A DNA stretch of 64,000 nt, taken from the NCBI GenBank assembly GCA_964545075.1, contig CAZJFS010000003.1, positions 1 to 64,000 of the forward strand, in the 5' to 3' direction. A program made the translations under genes and the position numbers. The stretch is from DAOPXV01 sp035352535 (lineage in GTDB: Bacteria > Muiribacteriota > UBA9980). The notes beneath the pieces were generated by a model that saw nothing but the letters and a program-made list of their open reading frames with translations, was not told the DNA's origin and made no database searches. Shown here in pieces: positions 8,767 through 17,412 of the stretch (the first letter of the stretch is position 1; every line of letters starts with the position of its first letter).

Positions 8767-9648
8767 ATGAACATCAAACGGATATTTTCATTTTTTATCG
8801 CGTTATTCATAATAGCGGCGCTCGATCTTTTTATCGCGATGCCGTCTAACGCTCAACAGATTTTGCCGATAGCAGGCTATGTAAGGGATTTTACGGGAAA
8901 ACCGGTGGCCGGGGCTCTGGTGACGCTCATAAACGAAGGCGGGGAATCGTCGGGTCCTTCGGATACGACATATACCGCCGTCGACGGACTTTTTCATTTT
9001 ATCAACAAGCCCGAAGGCATATATTCATTGAATGTTTCCGCCGAAGGTTTTTTGAGCTTTCAGGACAGCGTTCAGATGACCTTTGAAACGCGCCGCATCA
9101 TCAACGTGACCCTCAATAAGAATAACGAATACGAAGAAGGAACGATATATCTTGGAAAAAGCGCGGGAAATATCATCGGCACCGTGATATGTGATGATAA
9201 CGACGAACCCGTTTCAGACGCGGTAGTGTCATCGGGTGAGAAATTCGTTCAGACTAATGACGCGGGCAGTTTTAAAATTAACGATCTTGGTATAGGCGAG
9301 AAGAAGATCAGGATACAGAAGAACGGTTTTGAAAAAATGGAAAAGGATATAACCATCACGCCTAAAACTCAGAATCTTGTTATAAGGCTTACTCGTATCG
9401 TTAAATATTCGACGGTTCTCGGGAGGGTGAAAATACTCGATCGCAAGGATTATGAATGCCCTCCGATAAAGGTTTATATGGGTGGGAAGACTACCGTTAC
9501 CGATTATAAAGGCAGTTTCAGATTCGAAAATGTCCGCGAAGGCAGTTATCCGATATTGCTCATCTACAACAAAAAAGAGGTGTATAACGACGTAATAAAG
9601 GTCAGCCGGGGCGTCTCGGCGTATGAGATCATAATCGACAAACTTTAA
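8767..9648 (+). CDS. Secreted protein with three carboxypeptidase-regulatory-like domains
   Basis: 293 residues. A signal peptide (about 1-30, ending SNAQQ) is followed by three repeats of the CarboxypepD_reg beta-sandwich: about 36-112 (IAGYVRDFTGKPVAGALVTL), 132-210 (IIGTVICDDNDEPVSDAVV) and 218-290 (VLGRVKILDR). Each ends in the typical G-F-x-[FK] beta hairpin. Such repeats are structural or adhesive modules of surface and periplasmic proteins; no catalytic motif is present. It starts seven bases after flhF and is probably co-transcribed, but a flagellar role is not shown. A relative with the same layout lies at 29314-30186. Confidence 0.8.
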   Translation: MNIKRIFSFFIALFIIAALDLFIAMPSNAQQILPIAGYVRDFTGKPVAGALVTLINEGGESSGPSDTTYTAVDGLFHFINKPEGIYSLNVSAEGFLSFQDSVQMTFETRRIINVTLNKNNEYEEGTIYLGKSAGNIIGTVICDDNDEPVSDAVVSSGEKFVQTNDAGSFKINDLGIGEKKIRIQKNGFEKMEKDITITPKTQNLVIRLTRIVKYSTVLGRVKILDRKDYECPPIKVYMGGKTTVTDYKGSFRFENVREGSYPILLIYNKKEVYNDVIKVSRGVSAYEIIIDKL

Positions 9649-9695
9649 TAACCGCGGCGGAAACGCAATAAAATCTTCACGAAAGAAGGAATGAA

Positions 9696-10997
9696 ATGAA
9701 AACATTTGTCCTTGACACCAATGTGCTGGTCCATGACCCGAATTGCATCTACAAATTTCAGGAAAATGAAATTGTAATACCAATGATGGTATTGGAAGAG
9801 CTGGATACTCTAAAATCAAGACAGGACGGGGCCGGTCAGGATGCGAGAAGCGCCATGCGCCACCTTGACACCGCGCGAGCTCAGGGCGATATATTAAAAG
9901 GCGTAAAGGTCAACGATCAGGGCGGCATCATCAGGATCGAGCTGAATTACCATGATTGTGAAGGCATGTCGAGCGCTTTTACCCGCGATAAGCCTGATAA
10001 CAAGATACTTTCCGTGGCATTCGGACTTTCGAAATTAGACCGTTCCAAAGGCCCCGTGGTCATGGTAACAAAAGATATAAATGTCCGTGTAAAGGCCGAA
10101 GCGATAGGCATACGCGCTGAAGACTATGAATCCGATAAAGTTAACGTTCATGAACTTTTCAAAGGGTTTGAAATAGTTTCAGTGTCCAAGGAAGTAATAG
10201 AAAAGTTTTACAAGGACGGCCGTATAAAGCTTCCTGATGTTCAGTTTTATCCGAACCAGTGCGTTCTGTTGAAGGTGGAAAGTACCGGTCAATCAGCTCT
10301 CTGTAAATATTACAAACAATTTGATCAACTGATACCGCTTTATCATATAGGCGCGAAACCATGGGGATTGAACGCCCGAAATCTTGAGCAGCGATTTGCT
10401 TTAGAGCTTCTTCTCTCTGACGAGATAAAGCTCGTATCGTTAGTTGGCAAGGCTGGAACCGGGAAAACGCTTCTTGCGCTCGCGGCGGGGCTTCAAAAAG
10501 TAGTGGACGAGCGCATATATGCAAAACTTCTGGTTGCCCGTCCCATAGTTCCCATGGGAAAAGATATAGGCTTCCTTCCCGGCGGAAAACTCGACAAGCT
10601 GGAGAACTGGATGCAGCCTATAACTGATAATCTCGATTTCCTGTCGGCGGCCGGCGGAAAAGACAATTACAAGTATTTCATCGATCAGGGCCTTATCGAG
10701 GTCGAAGCTCTTACATACATAAGAGGGCGCTCGATGCCGAACATATATTTCATTATAGACGAGGCGCAAAACCTTACGACTCACGAGATTAAAACCATTG
10801 TGACAAGGGCCGGCGAAGGCTCGAAAATAATATTGACCGGAGATCCTTATCAGATCGACAACCATTATCTTGATGAATCTTCGAATGGACTTTCGACGAT
10901 TTCCGAAAAATTCAAGCAGGAGACGATCGCCGGGCATATAAGCCTTACCAAGGGTGAACGCAGCGCTCTCGCTACTCGCGCCGCCGAGCTTCTTTAA
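9696..10997 (+). CDS. PIN-PhoH fusion ATPase (PhoH2/YlaK type)
   Basis: 433 residues. The N-terminal PIN ribonuclease-like domain (1-130) begins TFVLDTNVLVHDPN with the acidic DTN motif and has later conserved acids (DKPDNKILSVA; TKDINVRVKA). The C-terminal PhoH-type P-loop ATPase has Walker A GKAGTGKT (251-258), Walker B IIDEAQN around D355/E356, and TGDPYQID. PIN-PhoH proteins are described as RNA-unwinding and RNA-cleaving enzymes. The ribosome site AAGGAATG lies just upstream. A GC-rich stem-loop follows the stop and probably ends the transcript. Confidence 0.92.
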   Translation: MKTFVLDTNVLVHDPNCIYKFQENEIVIPMMVLEELDTLKSRQDGAGQDARSAMRHLDTARAQGDILKGVKVNDQGGIIRIELNYHDCEGMSSAFTRDKPDNKILSVAFGLSKLDRSKGPVVMVTKDINVRVKAEAIGIRAEDYESDKVNVHELFKGFEIVSVSKEVIEKFYKDGRIKLPDVQFYPNQCVLLKVESTGQSALCKYYKQFDQLIPLYHIGAKPWGLNARNLEQRFALELLLSDEIKLVSLVGKAGTGKTLLALAAGLQKVVDERIYAKLLVARPIVPMGKDIGFLPGGKLDKLENWMQPITDNLDFLSAAGGKDNYKYFIDQGLIEVEALTYIRGRSMPNIYFIIDEAQNLTTHEIKTIVTRAGEGSKIILTGDPYQIDNHYLDESSNGLSTISEKFKQETIAGHISLTKGERSALATRAAELL

Positions 10998-11008
10998 AAA
11001 TAATATGA

Positions 11009-11063
11009 ATCCGCGGGCCAATACCCTTTATGGTTGGAGGTCCGCGGATCAAACAGTTTTATT
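11009..11063 (+). terminator. Stem-loop after phoH, possible terminator
   Basis: ATCCGCGGGCC (11009-11019) pairs with GGTCCGCGGAT (11039-11049), 11 pairs including one G-U, around a 19-nt loop. It is followed by CAAACAGTTTTATT, a weak U-tract. It lies directly after the PhoH stop at 10997 and overlaps a TTG that could be read as the start of the next gene. Confidence 0.5.
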
Positions 11064-11078
11064 GAATATTCATTTCTT

Positions 11079-12845
11079 ATGATGTGTTTTTTCGTTAAAA
11101 AAAATATGATGCGAATGCCGGTCATTGTTTTTATTATGACCGCGTTGCTTGTATATTCCGCCGCCGTAGTTTTCGCGGCCGTATCGGAAGAAGATAAATA
11201 TGATTCCATGCAATGGTATCTCAAGGGAAAATATCTTTTTGAACACAGAAAAGACGCGGCTTCGGCTCATAACGCATTGATAAAAGCCTGCGAGCTTGAT
11301 TTTGACAACGCCGAGGCGTTCGCTTATATTAAGATACTTGAAGAAAAAGCCGGGATTCCCGCCGTCGCGAAATTCTCGGTTACCATACCGGAATATAAAG
11401 GCGGCTCCGGAGCCGCAAAACGCTGGTTCGCTAACGCCGTTGACGCTTTTCAACGAGGAGATTACGAAGGCGCGCTATTTTGCGCGACGAACGCCGCAAA
11501 ACAGGATCCGGCCGATGAGCAGCTTTCGTATATGGTGAACGTGACGGCGCGCGAAAAAATGCTTCATATAATTAAAGCTAACCTGGAAAAAAAGTTCACG
11601 ACCGTCGATCATGCCATTGAAGGCCCCGAGGCTTCCGAACCTTCCGCTCATTCCTCGGAAGATCTCCCTGAAGCATATCTTTCGATAAAAACGGCGTCCG
11701 GACTTTTGGCCGCCGGCAAAAAGGAATACGATCCGGCGAAGTTCTCCGAGTGGTTGGGATTTGCGAAGTACATATACAACACGAAGAAAGATCCACGCAA
11801 CGCCAAACTCGCGCTTGACGCCGCGCTTCTTTTTTATTCGTCGAACGAGGTTGCTCTTTCATTAAAAAACGAGCTTGAGAAAAAGATAAAGGAAGAAGAG
11901 GCGCTTGAAAAGAAAAGGGTTGATGAAATAAAAGCGGCCGAAGAAAGAGACCGTCTCAGGCGTATCGAGGAAGAAAGGAATAAGCGTTCCTCGACGATAA
12001 GAGAAATAGTTATCGATGATCCAAAGAAAAAAAAGAAGCCTGAAGAATCCGTCATTACCGGAGATTTTTCGATCGAGGACTTTCTTGAGGATACTTCTTC
12101 CGTCGAGCCGACCGCCGCTGGAACCGTTGAAGTAGAGAGAGTTCCGCATGAAGAGCTTAAGGTTCTCGAAATATCGCTTGCGAACGACGTTCGACCTTCG
12201 CAGGAAAGAAAAAATCTTGTGGAGGAAGTTAAAGGCTATGTTACGCGGCATTCGAAGATTGCTTCCGAGCATTTTTCCACCGGAAAACTTCACGAATCGC
12301 TTTTGGAATACGAAAAAATTTATCATAAGATTCTTGAACTTGACGGGCGTGATATAAAATCTCTTTATAATCTCGTTCTGATATATAAGAAAATGGGAGA
12401 ACAGAGGAATGCTCAGGAAACCTTCATTAAACTTTTGAAGGCTATAAATGAAACCTCGGCCCGCTATTCCGGTTCCAGGCAGATCAGGGCCATCTGTAAT
12501 TTCGCTGATTGCACTATAAAAGCCTCAATAGTGAACGCCGCCGTTCTGGCTTATAATAAGAAAAACTATTTTCAGATGAATCGTTCGAATTTCGATATCT
12601 CAAAATTACGCGAAAAAGGGTATATCGTTTTAAACGACGAAGAAGATCGTACGGTAACGATGGAAATTGTTGAAAATTCATTGGCCGGTGGAACTTCGAT
12701 CAGCGTTAAATACTCCATAACCGGCATTAAATGCCTCGATAACGGAAAATACGGTATCGGCGAAAATGGCGTAATCAAATGCGGTTGTCATGGTGACAAC
12801 GCGATAATATTGACCGGGCAGGAAACGGACCGCATCGGTAATTAG
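11079..12845 (+). CDS. Secreted TPR-like protein with charged coiled coil, unknown function
   Basis: About 588 residues from the ATG at 11079; other ATGs at 11106-11115 would still leave a signal peptide (PVIVFIMTALLVYSAAVVFA). A TTG 45 bases further upstream is in frame but sits within the phoH stem-loop. The mature protein has TPR-like helical repeats in the first third (EHRKDAASAHNALIKACELD), a strongly charged coiled coil (KEEEALEKKRVDEIKAAEE) with a KKKKK run, and more TPR units (LLEYEKIYHKILELD-GRDIKSLYNLV). The C-terminal part is an unassigned beta-rich domain. I do not recognise a specific family. It may act as a periplasmic scaffold. Confidence 0.72.
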   Translation: MMCFFVKKNMMRMPVIVFIMTALLVYSAAVVFAAVSEEDKYDSMQWYLKGKYLFEHRKDAASAHNALIKACELDFDNAEAFAYIKILEEKAGIPAVAKFSVTIPEYKGGSGAAKRWFANAVDAFQRGDYEGALFCATNAAKQDPADEQLSYMVNVTAREKMLHIIKANLEKKFTTVDHAIEGPEASEPSAHSSEDLPEAYLSIKTASGLLAAGKKEYDPAKFSEWLGFAKYIYNTKKDPRNAKLALDAALLFYSSNEVALSLKNELEKKIKEEEALEKKRVDEIKAAEERDRLRRIEEERNKRSSTIREIVIDDPKKKKKPEESVITGDFSIEDFLEDTSSVEPTAAGTVEVERVPHEELKVLEISLANDVRPSQERKNLVEEVKGYVTRHSKIASEHFSTGKLHESLLEYEKIYHKILELDGRDIKSLYNLVLIYKKMGEQRNAQETFIKLLKAINETSARYSGSRQIRAICNFADCTIKASIVNAAVLAYNKKNYFQMNRSNFDISKLREKGYIVLNDEEDRTVTMEIVENSLAGGTSISVKYSITGIKCLDNGKYGIGENGVIKCGCHGDNAIILTGQETDRIGN

Positions 12846-12854
12846 CTTTTTTTC

Positions 12855-13055
12855 TTAATTTCGCCTTTTTTTAATTATTATTTCGATCTTTTCTGTTTCG
12901 CTTTCATTGGCCGGGGCGGTTTTCAAAGCGGATATCATTCCGTATAAGGTCCTTGAGATTATGCGTTCGGAAAAATCATTCAAAGGCACGTTTTTATCGT
13001 TTATGGAAAGTTCGACTTCGATATCGGTATCGCCGTTTTTTTTGATAATACTCAT
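12855..13055 (-). CDS. Small conserved-looking protein downstream of mobB, unknown
   Basis: 66 residues from the ATG at 13055; a GTG at 13064 is also in frame, but the GGAG site has proper spacing only for the ATG. The sequence is soluble, with a beta-rich start (TDIEVELSINDKNVPLNDF), a helix (SERIISRTLYGMISALK) and a Lys/Glu-rich end. It lies about 20 bases downstream of mobB on the same strand, so the two are probably co-transcribed. No family recognised. The ribosome site, composition and packed position make it likely to be real. Confidence 0.6.
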   Translation of the reverse strand: MSIIKKNGDTDIEVELSINDKNVPLNDFSERIISRTLYGMISALKTAPANESETEKIEIIIKKRRN

Positions 13056-13076
13056 AATTAGCACGCTCCATTAATT

Positions 13077-13586
13077 TTAATTTTTGGGGAAAATATTGAA
13101 ATATTCAATTATAAAATCCGCTATGGCCTGTGGTTTGTTCAAATCGAGTACAGTGATTTTTACGGGAAATGGGAAATCCGCTCTGTCGGTGGCGTATGCT
13201 ATAAGTCCCGAGCCTTCAGGCGTTACCGGCGTATCGTAATGAGAAGGCCTGAAAACTTCTATTTTGGGTTTATCCTCTCCTTTATAACCGTCGGTAATTA
13301 TGATGTCGGCGGCGTCAAAAAACTTCAACAGTTCATCTATTTTATGGTCGTGCCGTGAATGGCCCACGAACGCTATTTTTTCGGGTGAAGAAATAACCGT
13401 CTGTACGGCCCCGGCCTTCTGGTGCCTGAAGGAGTCCTTGCCGGGAACATCCATATTGAAGTCGTGCATATGGTGTTTGATGGTGCCGACCCTGATGCCG
13501 CGCATCGAAAATATCGGTATAAGTTTCTCTATTAAAGTGGTTTTCCCTACATTGGACTTTCCTACGAATGAAATTACGGGTATCAT
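13077..13586 (-). CDS. mobB: Molybdopterin-guanine dinucleotide biosynthesis protein MobB
   Basis: 169 residues. Start chosen at the ATG at 13586, which has AGGAAA nine bases upstream and begins directly with the P-loop strand (MIPVISFVGKSNVGKTTLIEKL); an earlier in-frame start would add 19 unlikely residues. The P-loop GKSNVGKT, TIKHHMHDF and DIIITDGYKGEDKPKIEVFR are typical of MobB, the GTP-binding partner of MobA in making the Mo-bis-MGD cofactor. No other molybdenum-cofactor gene is in the window. Its presence implies molybdo- or tungsto-enzymes elsewhere in the genome. Confidence 0.92.
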   Translation of the reverse strand: MIPVISFVGKSNVGKTTLIEKLIPIFSMRGIRVGTIKHHMHDFNMDVPGKDSFRHQKAGAVQTVISSPEKIAFVGHSRHDHKIDELLKFFDAADIIITDGYKGEDKPKIEVFRPSHYDTPVTPEGSGLIAYATDRADFPFPVKITVLDLNKPQAIADFIIEYFNIFPKN

Positions 13587-13704
13587 TTTATAATTTCCTT
13601 TTAATATAAGGCCGCCGGTAAAAAAAACGCGTGAAGCCTTCATGTTTTTATTTTATTTCCGAATAGTGAATTGGAGGATATAATTTTTTAATTTCAGGTG
13701 ATTA

Positions 13705-14256
13705 ATGAAACAGGTGGTCAAAAAAAATCCGGAGTCATGCCATATCGGCGTGCTTTTATTTAAAACTTTGTTTTTTATTCTTGCCATTTCAGGACTTGGT
13801 ATGGCCGGCTTTATAATGGGTGGCAACATTTCGCCGAAGCAGGATTTATCAAGCGCTTTTTATATAGTTTCCATAAAGCCTGAAAATAACAGTGAAATAT
13901 TCTGCGGCGACACGGTAGCGGTTAAATTCAGTTCTGCCGTGAAAAAACAAACTATTATATCAAATAACGTTTTTGCTTTCGATCTGAAAAAGGAAAAACT
14001 GATAAATATCGGTTACACATATAACGACGCGCTTCAGACCCTTTTCATAAAAATTCCCGAAAGCGTATGCTCAGACATCCAAATAGAATTTACCGATCAG
14101 ATCGCATCGGGGAATGGCTTGTTGCTGACCGGGGGAAAGAAGATATTCTATACGGTAAAAGCACATCCCGTTCCGGCGCCGGCGCGCAAACAACGCTCGA
14201 AAAAAAATTCTAAAATCACTTTACGTCCGAATTCAATTCAGAAGAACATGCTGTAA
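13705..14256 (+). CDS. Membrane-anchored Ig-like (SbsA/Big_5-type) protein, unknown
   Basis: 183 residues. The N-terminal membrane segment (about 12-34, VLLFKTLFFILAISGLGMAGFI) is followed by one beta-sandwich domain (about 53-150). Its IKPENNSEIFCGDTVAVKFSSAV and final TGGKKIFYTV match the bacterial Ig-like fold used in S-layer and secretion proteins. The C-terminal tail is Lys/Arg/Pro-rich. An AGGTGA ribosome site and a possible TATAAT -10 box (13679-13684) lie upstream. Its last 41 bases overlap the convergent gene at 14216-15352. Confidence 0.65.
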   Translation: MKQVVKKNPESCHIGVLLFKTLFFILAISGLGMAGFIMGGNISPKQDLSSAFYIVSIKPENNSEIFCGDTVAVKFSSAVKKQTIISNNVFAFDLKKEKLINIGYTYNDALQTLFIKIPESVCSDIQIEFTDQIASGNGLLLTGGKKIFYTVKAHPVPAPARKQRSKKNSKITLRPNSIQKNML

Positions 14257-15352
14257 AGTTAGGTTTTATGATAAGGCCTTTCCGAAATTCATCGGCAGCT
14301 TCTTTTCCACGTTTATTCAATTTATGATATATTCCAATGTTGTAATGCGCATAGCGGGATCTGGTGTCGGAATATTTTGCGCAGTCTTCGATGATGCGTG
14401 AAAAAATATCGAGGCCTTCTTTTTCACGGCCCGGAGTTTTAAAAAGTAAAACGCCGAGGTTGTTGGAAGCTTTCATATAAATTTCGCGAGTTTCGATGTT
14501 CTGGACGCTGAAAATTTCTTCTTTTAAAATGTTCTCATATTTCAAGGCGGCCGTTTTATAATCTTCGCTTTTCATGTAGTGGGCCGCTTCCGCCAGGAGA
14601 AGCCTGAGATATTTGTCTTCGCCCGATACCATGTCCATCTGAGTTGAAAGATACTTTTTCAGTTCCGCGCTTTTTCTTACGGTTGCCATAAACTGCCTGT
14701 ATTTTATTATATTCTGCTGGATGGATGTAATGTTTGAGAATTCAGGTCCGTAGTTTTCATCGGATATAACGTAGCCGTCCTTTAAATAGCCAAGGTACAT
14801 GCCGGCTGAAAAATCGGAGAAGCCCTCTCTGGCCGTAACCGCGAAATCGAGCGTTGAATTTATTTCGTAGTTTGAAGAAGCTTTGTCGAGCCGCTCCAAA
14901 AGTTCGGACGAAGCATCCGCGTTGATTTTCATGGAACTTATGTAGTTTTTAAGCTCTTTTTTAGGGAAAACGATTCCGACCTTGAGCGTTATGGTTTTGC
15001 CGAAGGATTCCGATACGAACTGTACCGGAAAGCGGAACCCAGCCTTTTCGCCTTTTTTAATTTTAAAGCCGCTTCTTAATGCCGGCGCCGCGTTTTTAAC
15101 GGTATCGGCGATAACGCAAGTGACGCTTCCTTCTATATCAAAAAGAGGGGCGGAAATTTCACAGACGGCGTTTGAAATAGAATTTAATTCCGGCGGATTC
15201 GAGAACGAGGATGAAACCATTACCCAATCCGGAACTTTAAGCTCTGGCATGGTGGCGCGCGCCGCGGTTAAAAACAAAAGAAAAGCAAGCGCGGCCGAAG
15301 AGATTGAAATAACGCAGGAAAAGATAGTTTTATTCATATAGTTACCAGCCAT
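14216..15352 (-). CDS. Secreted TPR protein, unknown function
   Basis: 378 residues, or 373 from an alternative ATG at 15337. A signal peptide (hydrophobic to about residue 32, ending ARAT) is followed by a beta-rich domain of about 200 residues with no recognised motif. A C-terminal helical part has TPR-like units (AAHYMKSEDYKTAALKYENIL; NLGVLLFKTPGREKEGLDIF; HYNIGIYHKLNKRGKEAADEF). It lies just downstream of the thioredoxin-like gene on the same strand (22-base gap), so they are probably one operon. The function could be periplasmic assembly; no catalytic residues are evident. Confidence 0.68.
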   Translation of the reverse strand: MAGNYMNKTIFSCVISISSAALAFLLFLTAARATMPELKVPDWVMVSSSFSNPPELNSISNAVCEISAPLFDIEGSVTCVIADTVKNAAPALRSGFKIKKGEKAGFRFPVQFVSESFGKTITLKVGIVFPKKELKNYISSMKINADASSELLERLDKASSNYEINSTLDFAVTAREGFSDFSAGMYLGYLKDGYVISDENYGPEFSNITSIQQNIIKYRQFMATVRKSAELKKYLSTQMDMVSGEDKYLRLLLAEAAHYMKSEDYKTAALKYENILKEEIFSVQNIETREIYMKASNNLGVLLFKTPGREKEGLDIFSRIIEDCAKYSDTRSRYAHYNIGIYHKLNKRGKEAADEFRKGLIIKPNFTACSSELNSDVK

Positions 15353-15374
15353 TTCTTTTTAAAGTTATTAAAGG

Positions 15375-15911
15375 TCATTTGGATTTTTCAAGGACCGATT
15401 TTAAAATTTTTAAGAAGTCATCCGTCGTTTTAAAACCAACCTGGCGGGTGATTTCGGTTCCGTCCGGCTTTAAAAAAATGACGCTTGGAAAGTCTTTGAC
15501 CGTGTACTTGTTGGAGAACATTTCGTCTTCTTCCGGGTTTACGCGCAGGCAGATAAACGAAGACGAAAGTTCGATGACGGACTGGTCTGAAAATGTTTCC
15601 TTGTCCATTTTTTTGCACCAGCCGCACCATTCGGTATATGCGTCGACCATTATCGGTTTATTATTTTCACGGGCTAGTTTTAATGCTTCAGTCAGGTATT
15701 CATACCACTTAATGGATTTCAGAGAATCAGCAGCGGCTTTTTTTCCTTCCTTATCGTTCTTGCCGGAAATCGCGGTTTCCGCGGTGCTTTTAACCACAGC
15801 CGCTTCTTTTATAGAAGTTTCGGAAGTGTCCGCGGCCCCGGCGATATTATTAAATCCCGTATTAAAAAAAATCACGGCCGCCAGAACAAGCGCTAATTTA
15901 TTTATTTTCAT
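15375..15911 (-). CDS. Periplasmic thioredoxin-like protein
   Basis: 178 residues from the ATG at 15911, which has a strong GGAGG five bases upstream. A signal peptide (to about residue 25, IAGAA) precedes a low-complexity spacer and a thioredoxin fold with active site W-C-G-W-C-K (in DAYTEWCGWCKKMDKETF), then KDFPSVIFLKPDG with the cis-proline. The CxxC with Lys after the second Cys, and a DUF255/SoxW-like surround, suggest a thiol-disulphide reductase or DsbD-like partner. It leads the two-gene minus-strand operon with the TPR protein; a matching promoter lies at 15945-15973. Confidence 0.87.
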   Translation of the reverse strand: MKINKLALVLAAVIFFNTGFNNIAGAADTSETSIKEAAVVKSTAETAISGKNDKEGKKAAADSLKSIKWYEYLTEALKLARENNKPIMVDAYTEWCGWCKKMDKETFSDQSVIELSSSFICLRVNPEEDEMFSNKYTVKDFPSVIFLKPDGTEITRQVGFKTTDDFLKILKSVLEKSK

Positions 15912-15944
15912 TTTTCCTCCGCTCAAATTTTTATGAACGGCATT

Positions 15945-15973
15945 ATTTTATCATAACAAGGAAAAAAAATCAA
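15945..15973 (-). promoter_or_regulatory. Promoter for the thioredoxin-like/TPR operon
   Basis: Read on the minus strand: TTGATT (15973-15968), a 17-bp spacer and TAAAAT (15950-15945), about 34 bases before the ATG at 15911. Confidence 0.55.
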
Positions 15974-16017
15974 CAATGGCCGAAGCCTCAAAAAAGGTTT
16001 TAAAACATAAAAAAATA

Positions 16018-16046
16018 TTGAAATTGAAGGTTTAAAATGTTATCAT
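16018..16046 (+). promoter_or_regulatory. Promoter for hutI
   Basis: TTGAAA (16018-16023), a 17-bp spacer and TATCAT (16041-16046), about 40 bases before the hutI ATG; GGAAAAGGTGAT provides the ribosome site. Confidence 0.5.
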
Positions 16047-16086
16047 TAGCAAGTATTTATAACAAGATGGAAAAGGTGATCGTCAT

Positions 16087-17385
16087 ATGGAAGAAAAATA
16101 TGCTCTTTTATTGAAAAATATACAGCAGCTTGTTACATGCTCTAATAAAAACGGGAAGCCGAAATCAGGCGGCGAGCTTTTAGACGTTCATGAGATCGCT
16201 GACGGCGCAGTGCTTGTCGAAGGCGAAAAAATAAAAATGGTCGGAACAACGAAGGCGGTTGATGATTACATTAAATCGAAAGGCCGCGCCATTAAAATTG
16301 AACGCGAGTTATCGCTTCGCGGAAAGACCGTTATGCCTGGTTTTGTGGATCCCCATACGCATATGCTTTTTTCGGGCAGCCGTGAAACCGAGTTCGCCAT
16401 GCGCGTCGCCGGGAAAAGTTATCTTGAAATATTGAACGCCGGCGGCGGAATATTGAACACCCTTAAAAATATCAGAATGAGCACCGAGGACGAATTATAT
16501 CGCGAGACCCACCGGCGCGTCGAACTTGCCCTTATGCACGGCACGACCTCGATGGAAATAAAGTCCGGGTACGGGCTCGACCACGAAAATGAGATCAAGT
16601 CCTTGAACGTCATAAACAAGCTTTCAAAACAGCCTAACTTCACTATAGTTCCAACATACATGGGGGCTCACGCGATTCCTCCCGAATATAAGAATGACCG
16701 TGAAGGCTACATCAGCGCGATTATAAATAAAATCATTCCATACGTCGCGGAAAAAAAGCTCGCGAAATTTAACGATGTTTTTGTCGAGGCCGGAGTTTTT
16801 ACCGTGGAAGAAGGCCGGAACATACTTGAAGCCGGAAAGAAATGCGGGCTTATTCCGAAAGTGCACGCCGACGAGATAACGGAATGCGGCGGCGCCAGGC
16901 TTGCGGCTGAAATGGGAGCGATATCCGCCGATCATCTTTTGATGGCGAGCGATGAAGGCCTTGCCGCGATGCGCGATAAAGGAGTTGTGGCGGTCTGCCT
17001 TCCGGGAACCCTGTACAGCCTTCTTTCTTCTTCATACTTGAGTTTCGACCGCTTGATGAAGATCGGCGTGCCGATGGCCCTTGCGACTGACGCAAATCCC
17101 GGTTCGAACATGTGTCTTTCCATGCAAACTGCGATAAATCAGGCAGTGCTTCTTATGAGGACTCCTCCGGCCGCCGCGATAAATATGGCTACCATCAACT
17201 CCGCTCACGCGATAGGCGTCGCGCGGGAGAGGGGATCTATAGAGGTCGGAAAGTACGCCGACATGGTGGTTTTAGAAGGAATGTCGTATAACTATTTGCC
17301 GTATTGTTACGGAACCAATCTGGTTGAATTCGTCATAAAGAACGGTTCCGCTTACAAAGTCAGTAAAAGTCTTACGCTCGTTTGA
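16087..17385 (+). CDS. hutI: Imidazolonepropionase
   Basis: 432 residues, amidohydrolase superfamily. Metal-binding motif DPHTHMLFSGSRE (His90, His92) and GTTSMEIKSGYGL are HutI-specific, followed by the metal His in VHADE, the SADHL motif and the late acid in ATDANPGS. It converts 4-imidazolone-5-propanoate to N-formimino-glutamate, the third step of histidine breakdown. hutH and hutU are not in this window, and a phosphofructokinase follows 27 bases downstream. The substrate call rests on these motifs and overall length. Confidence 0.93.
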   Translation: MEEKYALLLKNIQQLVTCSNKNGKPKSGGELLDVHEIADGAVLVEGEKIKMVGTTKAVDDYIKSKGRAIKIERELSLRGKTVMPGFVDPHTHMLFSGSRETEFAMRVAGKSYLEILNAGGGILNTLKNIRMSTEDELYRETHRRVELALMHGTTSMEIKSGYGLDHENEIKSLNVINKLSKQPNFTIVPTYMGAHAIPPEYKNDREGYISAIINKIIPYVAEKKLAKFNDVFVEAGVFTVEEGRNILEAGKKCGLIPKVHADEITECGGARLAAEMGAISADHLLMASDEGLAAMRDKGVVAVCLPGTLYSLLSSSYLSFDRLMKIGVPMALATDANPGSNMCLSMQTAINQAVLLMRTPPAAAINMATINSAHAIGVARERGSIEVGKYADMVVLEGMSYNYLPYCYGTNLVEFVIKNGSAYKVSKSLTLV

Positions 17386-17412
17386 CACATACATAAATCA
17401 GGAGGTTAGAAA

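Noticed and set aside
9229..9819. A 196-codon minus-strand open frame over the repeat protein and the phoH start
   Set aside because: It spans two real genes and an intergenic gap; no ribosome site or motif.
10440..11021. A 193-codon minus-strand open frame in phoH
   Set aside because: Antisense to the well-conserved PhoH ATPase domain; a shadow of codon bias.
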